Assembly (NCBI RefSeq): GCF_003333265.1
Contig: NZ_QOLB01000079.1
Coordinates: 1 to 64,000, forward strand
Source: Candidatus Halocynthiibacter alkanivorans
GTDB lineage: Bacteria > Pseudomonadota > Alphaproteobacteria > Rhodobacterales > Rhodobacteraceae
Length of the DNA: 64,000 nucleotides
Direction: 5' to 3'
The position numbers and the translations under genes were made by a program. Shown here one piece after another: positions 62,903 through 64,000 of the stretch (its first letter is position 1; every line of letters begins with the position of its first letter). The notes below the pieces were generated by a model. It was given only the letters and a program-made list of their open reading frames with translations. It was not told the DNA's origin and did not search any database.

Positions 62903-63454
62903 TTACGCCTCGTAGCGGCGCAAGACCCGGAAAAAGAACATCAGCATTATCATAAGGACGAATAATCCGATGATGTCACCCACGAGATAAGCAAGGTAAT
63001 CTTGCGGACCGCTACCGAGAACGAAATTCGTAAGCAGTGAACTCAGGATGGAAATCGCAATACCCGCCGCCATGATACAAGGCCAACACGGCATTTGACC
63101 TGAACGTGGTGAAAGATTCCATTTCACGAGTTTGAAGGCGTGGAAAGTGGCTGCTGGTACGATGACAGCGATCAGGATTGCGATCAGGCGGCTTGGAGTA
63201 AACACCCCCAGTCCAGCCACGCTGAAAAACGCAAGGAACACACCAGGACCCAATGCAACCACAGAGCGCCACCCCAACAGCCAGGCGGCGAGCACCCGGA
63301 CGCCATGCGGCAGGAAGAGCAGGCTGGCGTGGCTTGAAAATTCTGGAAAATATCTGTCCTGAAGCGGAATCAGAAGTTCAAATGTCATATAGAAAGTGGC
63401 GAGATACGCGAACGATACCACCGCTGTTTCTTTGGCCCAGGCCTGTAATCTCAT
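62903..63454 (-). CDS. Integral membrane protein, MASE1-like
   Basis: 183 residues from MRLQAWAKET (AGGAGAGAG upstream). Five or six predicted membrane helices. The segment FPEFSSHASLLFLPHGVRVLAAWLLGWRSVVALGPG resembles the N-terminal part of MASE1 sensor domains, but no output domain (kinase or GGDEF) is attached, so the protein is a bare membrane module. It follows a small winged-helix protein gene by 28 bases on the same strand, suggesting a sensor/regulator pair. Function unknown. Confidence 0.65.
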   Translation of the reverse strand: MRLQAWAKETAVVSFAYLATFYMTFELLIPLQDRYFPEFSSHASLLFLPHGVRVLAAWLLGWRSVVALGPGVFLAFFSVAGLGVFTPSRLIAILIAVIVPAATFHAFKLVKWNLSPRSGQMPCWPCIMAAGIAISILSSLLTNFVLGSGPQDYLAYLVGDIIGLFVLMIMLMFFFRVLRRYEA

Positions 63455-63482
63455 CGCTGCTCTCTCCTGGCCGAACACACCA

Positions 63483-63773
63483 CTAGTCCAGCGGCTTCAC
63501 AATGTACTGGCCTCGTCCTGACGCCTGGTTCTGAAAGAGATACCCTTTGCAAACCAAGGATTTGAGAGCTCGGAAAAATGTGGGCCGAGACACGTTAACA
63601 ACGAGTGTGTGGTCTAGCAAGTTGGTGGTCTGTACACCACTGCGGGCCTCTGAAAGCTCGGTCGCTGCGTAGTAGATGTCCCGCTCCACTGCAGACAGGT
63701 CCTGAAGCCCCATGGAACGCTCCATTTCCAGCATCAGTTTTCGCAGTTCCGCCAATTTAGAAATCTCAGACAT
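63483..63773 (-). CDS. Small winged-helix-like protein, unknown function
   Basis: 96 residues. The pattern VNVSRPTFFRALKSLVCKGYLFQNQASGRGQYIVKPLD reads as recognition helix plus wing of a winged helix. The N-terminal part (LAELRKLMLEMERSMGLQDLSAVERDIYYAA) could form a dimerisation helix. No named family was recognised. It is placed upstream of the MASE1-like membrane gene in a likely operon. Confidence 0.65.
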   Translation of the reverse strand: MSEISKLAELRKLMLEMERSMGLQDLSAVERDIYYAATELSEARSGVQTTNLLDHTLVVNVSRPTFFRALKSLVCKGYLFQNQASGRGQYIVKPLD

Positions 63774-63858
63774 ACATCCAGGTCCAGTACACCGTTTGCT
63801 TGGTGCCTATTTCATCACGACTAAAAGTTATTGCAACAGAAATTATTAAAGTCTCACA

Positions 63859-63886
63859 TTGACACTTCAATAAAGCGCGCTAGTCT
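63859..63886 (+). promoter_or_regulatory. Sigma-70-type promoter at the right edge
   Basis: TTGACA at 63859-63864, 16-base spacer, TAGTCT at 63881-63886, in an AT-rich patch divergent from the winged-helix gene. The -35 is perfect, the -10 fair. Confidence 0.5.
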
Positions 63887-63892
63887 CAGATG

Positions 63893-63996
63893 TAGTCCGG
63901 TGGCCGTCGACGAGCGTGAGTGTGGGTATGACCGGTTGCAGCCGAAAAGTAATTCTATCTGGCGCGGTGCCTTCGGGTGCCGCGTCGTTTTGTTTT
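63893..63996 (+). ncRNA. Candidate small RNA of about 100 nucleotides
   Basis: Runs from the predicted start of the promoter above to the T-rich end of the terminator at 63963-63984. No start codon with ribosome site or plausible small protein is seen inside. Inner CCGGT/ACCGG (63897-63901, 63931-63935) could pair. No known RNA family was recognised. The alternative is a leader with an attenuator for a gene beyond the window. Confidence 0.4.
63963..63996 (+). terminator. Rho-independent terminator with UUCG tetraloop
   Basis: Nine-base-pair stem CGCGGTGCC / GGTGCCGCG (two G-U pairs) closed by TTCG, then TCGTTTTGTTTT. The best-formed classical terminator in the window. Confidence 0.75.
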
Positions 63997-64000
63997 CGTC

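Overview
The window looks like a piece of a high-GC alphaproteobacterial genome, most likely a marine Rhodobacterales (Roseobacter-type) bacterium. This rests on the divergent pcaQ / pobA-pcaDCHG arrangement, the abundance of TRAP and tripartite tricarboxylate transporters, and Shine-Dalgarno starts with frequent ATGA/TGATG overlaps. No rRNA, tRNA, CRISPR array or replication origin was seen.

Left part (1-18.7 kb). An NtrC-family regulator lacking the sigma-54 GAFTGA loop lies tail to tail with a DctB-like sensor kinase. Next is the protocatechuate branch of the beta-ketoadipate pathway: pcaB on the plus strand and a minus-strand operon pobA-pcaD-pcaC-pcaH-pcaG ending in a beta-keto acid cleavage enzyme (BKACE/DUF849), with pcaQ divergent. 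pcaIJ and pcaF are absent, and the BKACE enzyme could replace them. A complete TRAP transporter, a type I secretion ABC/HlyD pair and a glutamate dehydrogenase follow.

Middle part (18.9-31.3 kb). The most striking gene encodes a 1072-residue cytosolic reductive dehalogenase fused to its own flavin/[2Fe-2S] reductase. It is divergent from a chemoreceptor-cheB-cheD operon, with an operator-like palindrome between them. With pobA/pca nearby, halogenated 4-hydroxybenzoate-type compounds are a plausible substrate. A small periplasmic metal-linked group follows (cytochrome c, DUF411, BNR-repeat protein, small Cys protein), then a GNAT acetyltransferase.

Catabolic cluster (31.6-45.9 kb). IclR regulator, zinc alcohol dehydrogenase, molybdenum hydroxylase with unusual subunit fusion and splitting, TctCBA transporter, IolD-like thiamine diphosphate enzyme with a repetitive insert, aldehyde dehydrogenase and IlvD/Edd-type sugar-acid dehydratase. 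The genes are tightly packed and co-directional, which suggests oxidation of a sugar acid, polyol or cyclitol. The substrate is not recognisable.

Right part (45.9-64 kb). A decayed zone holds a broken SARP/TPR regulator and remnants of IS3, IS30 and IS110 elements around a glycerophosphodiester phosphodiesterase. Then come a four-gene operon with an isonitrile-hydratase-like DJ-1 protein and a GlxA-type regulator, a LysR/prpD/prpB group, an EF-G-like GTPase with altered G motifs, another IS110 remnant, a membrane protein paired with a small winged-helix protein, and a candidate small RNA at the right edge.
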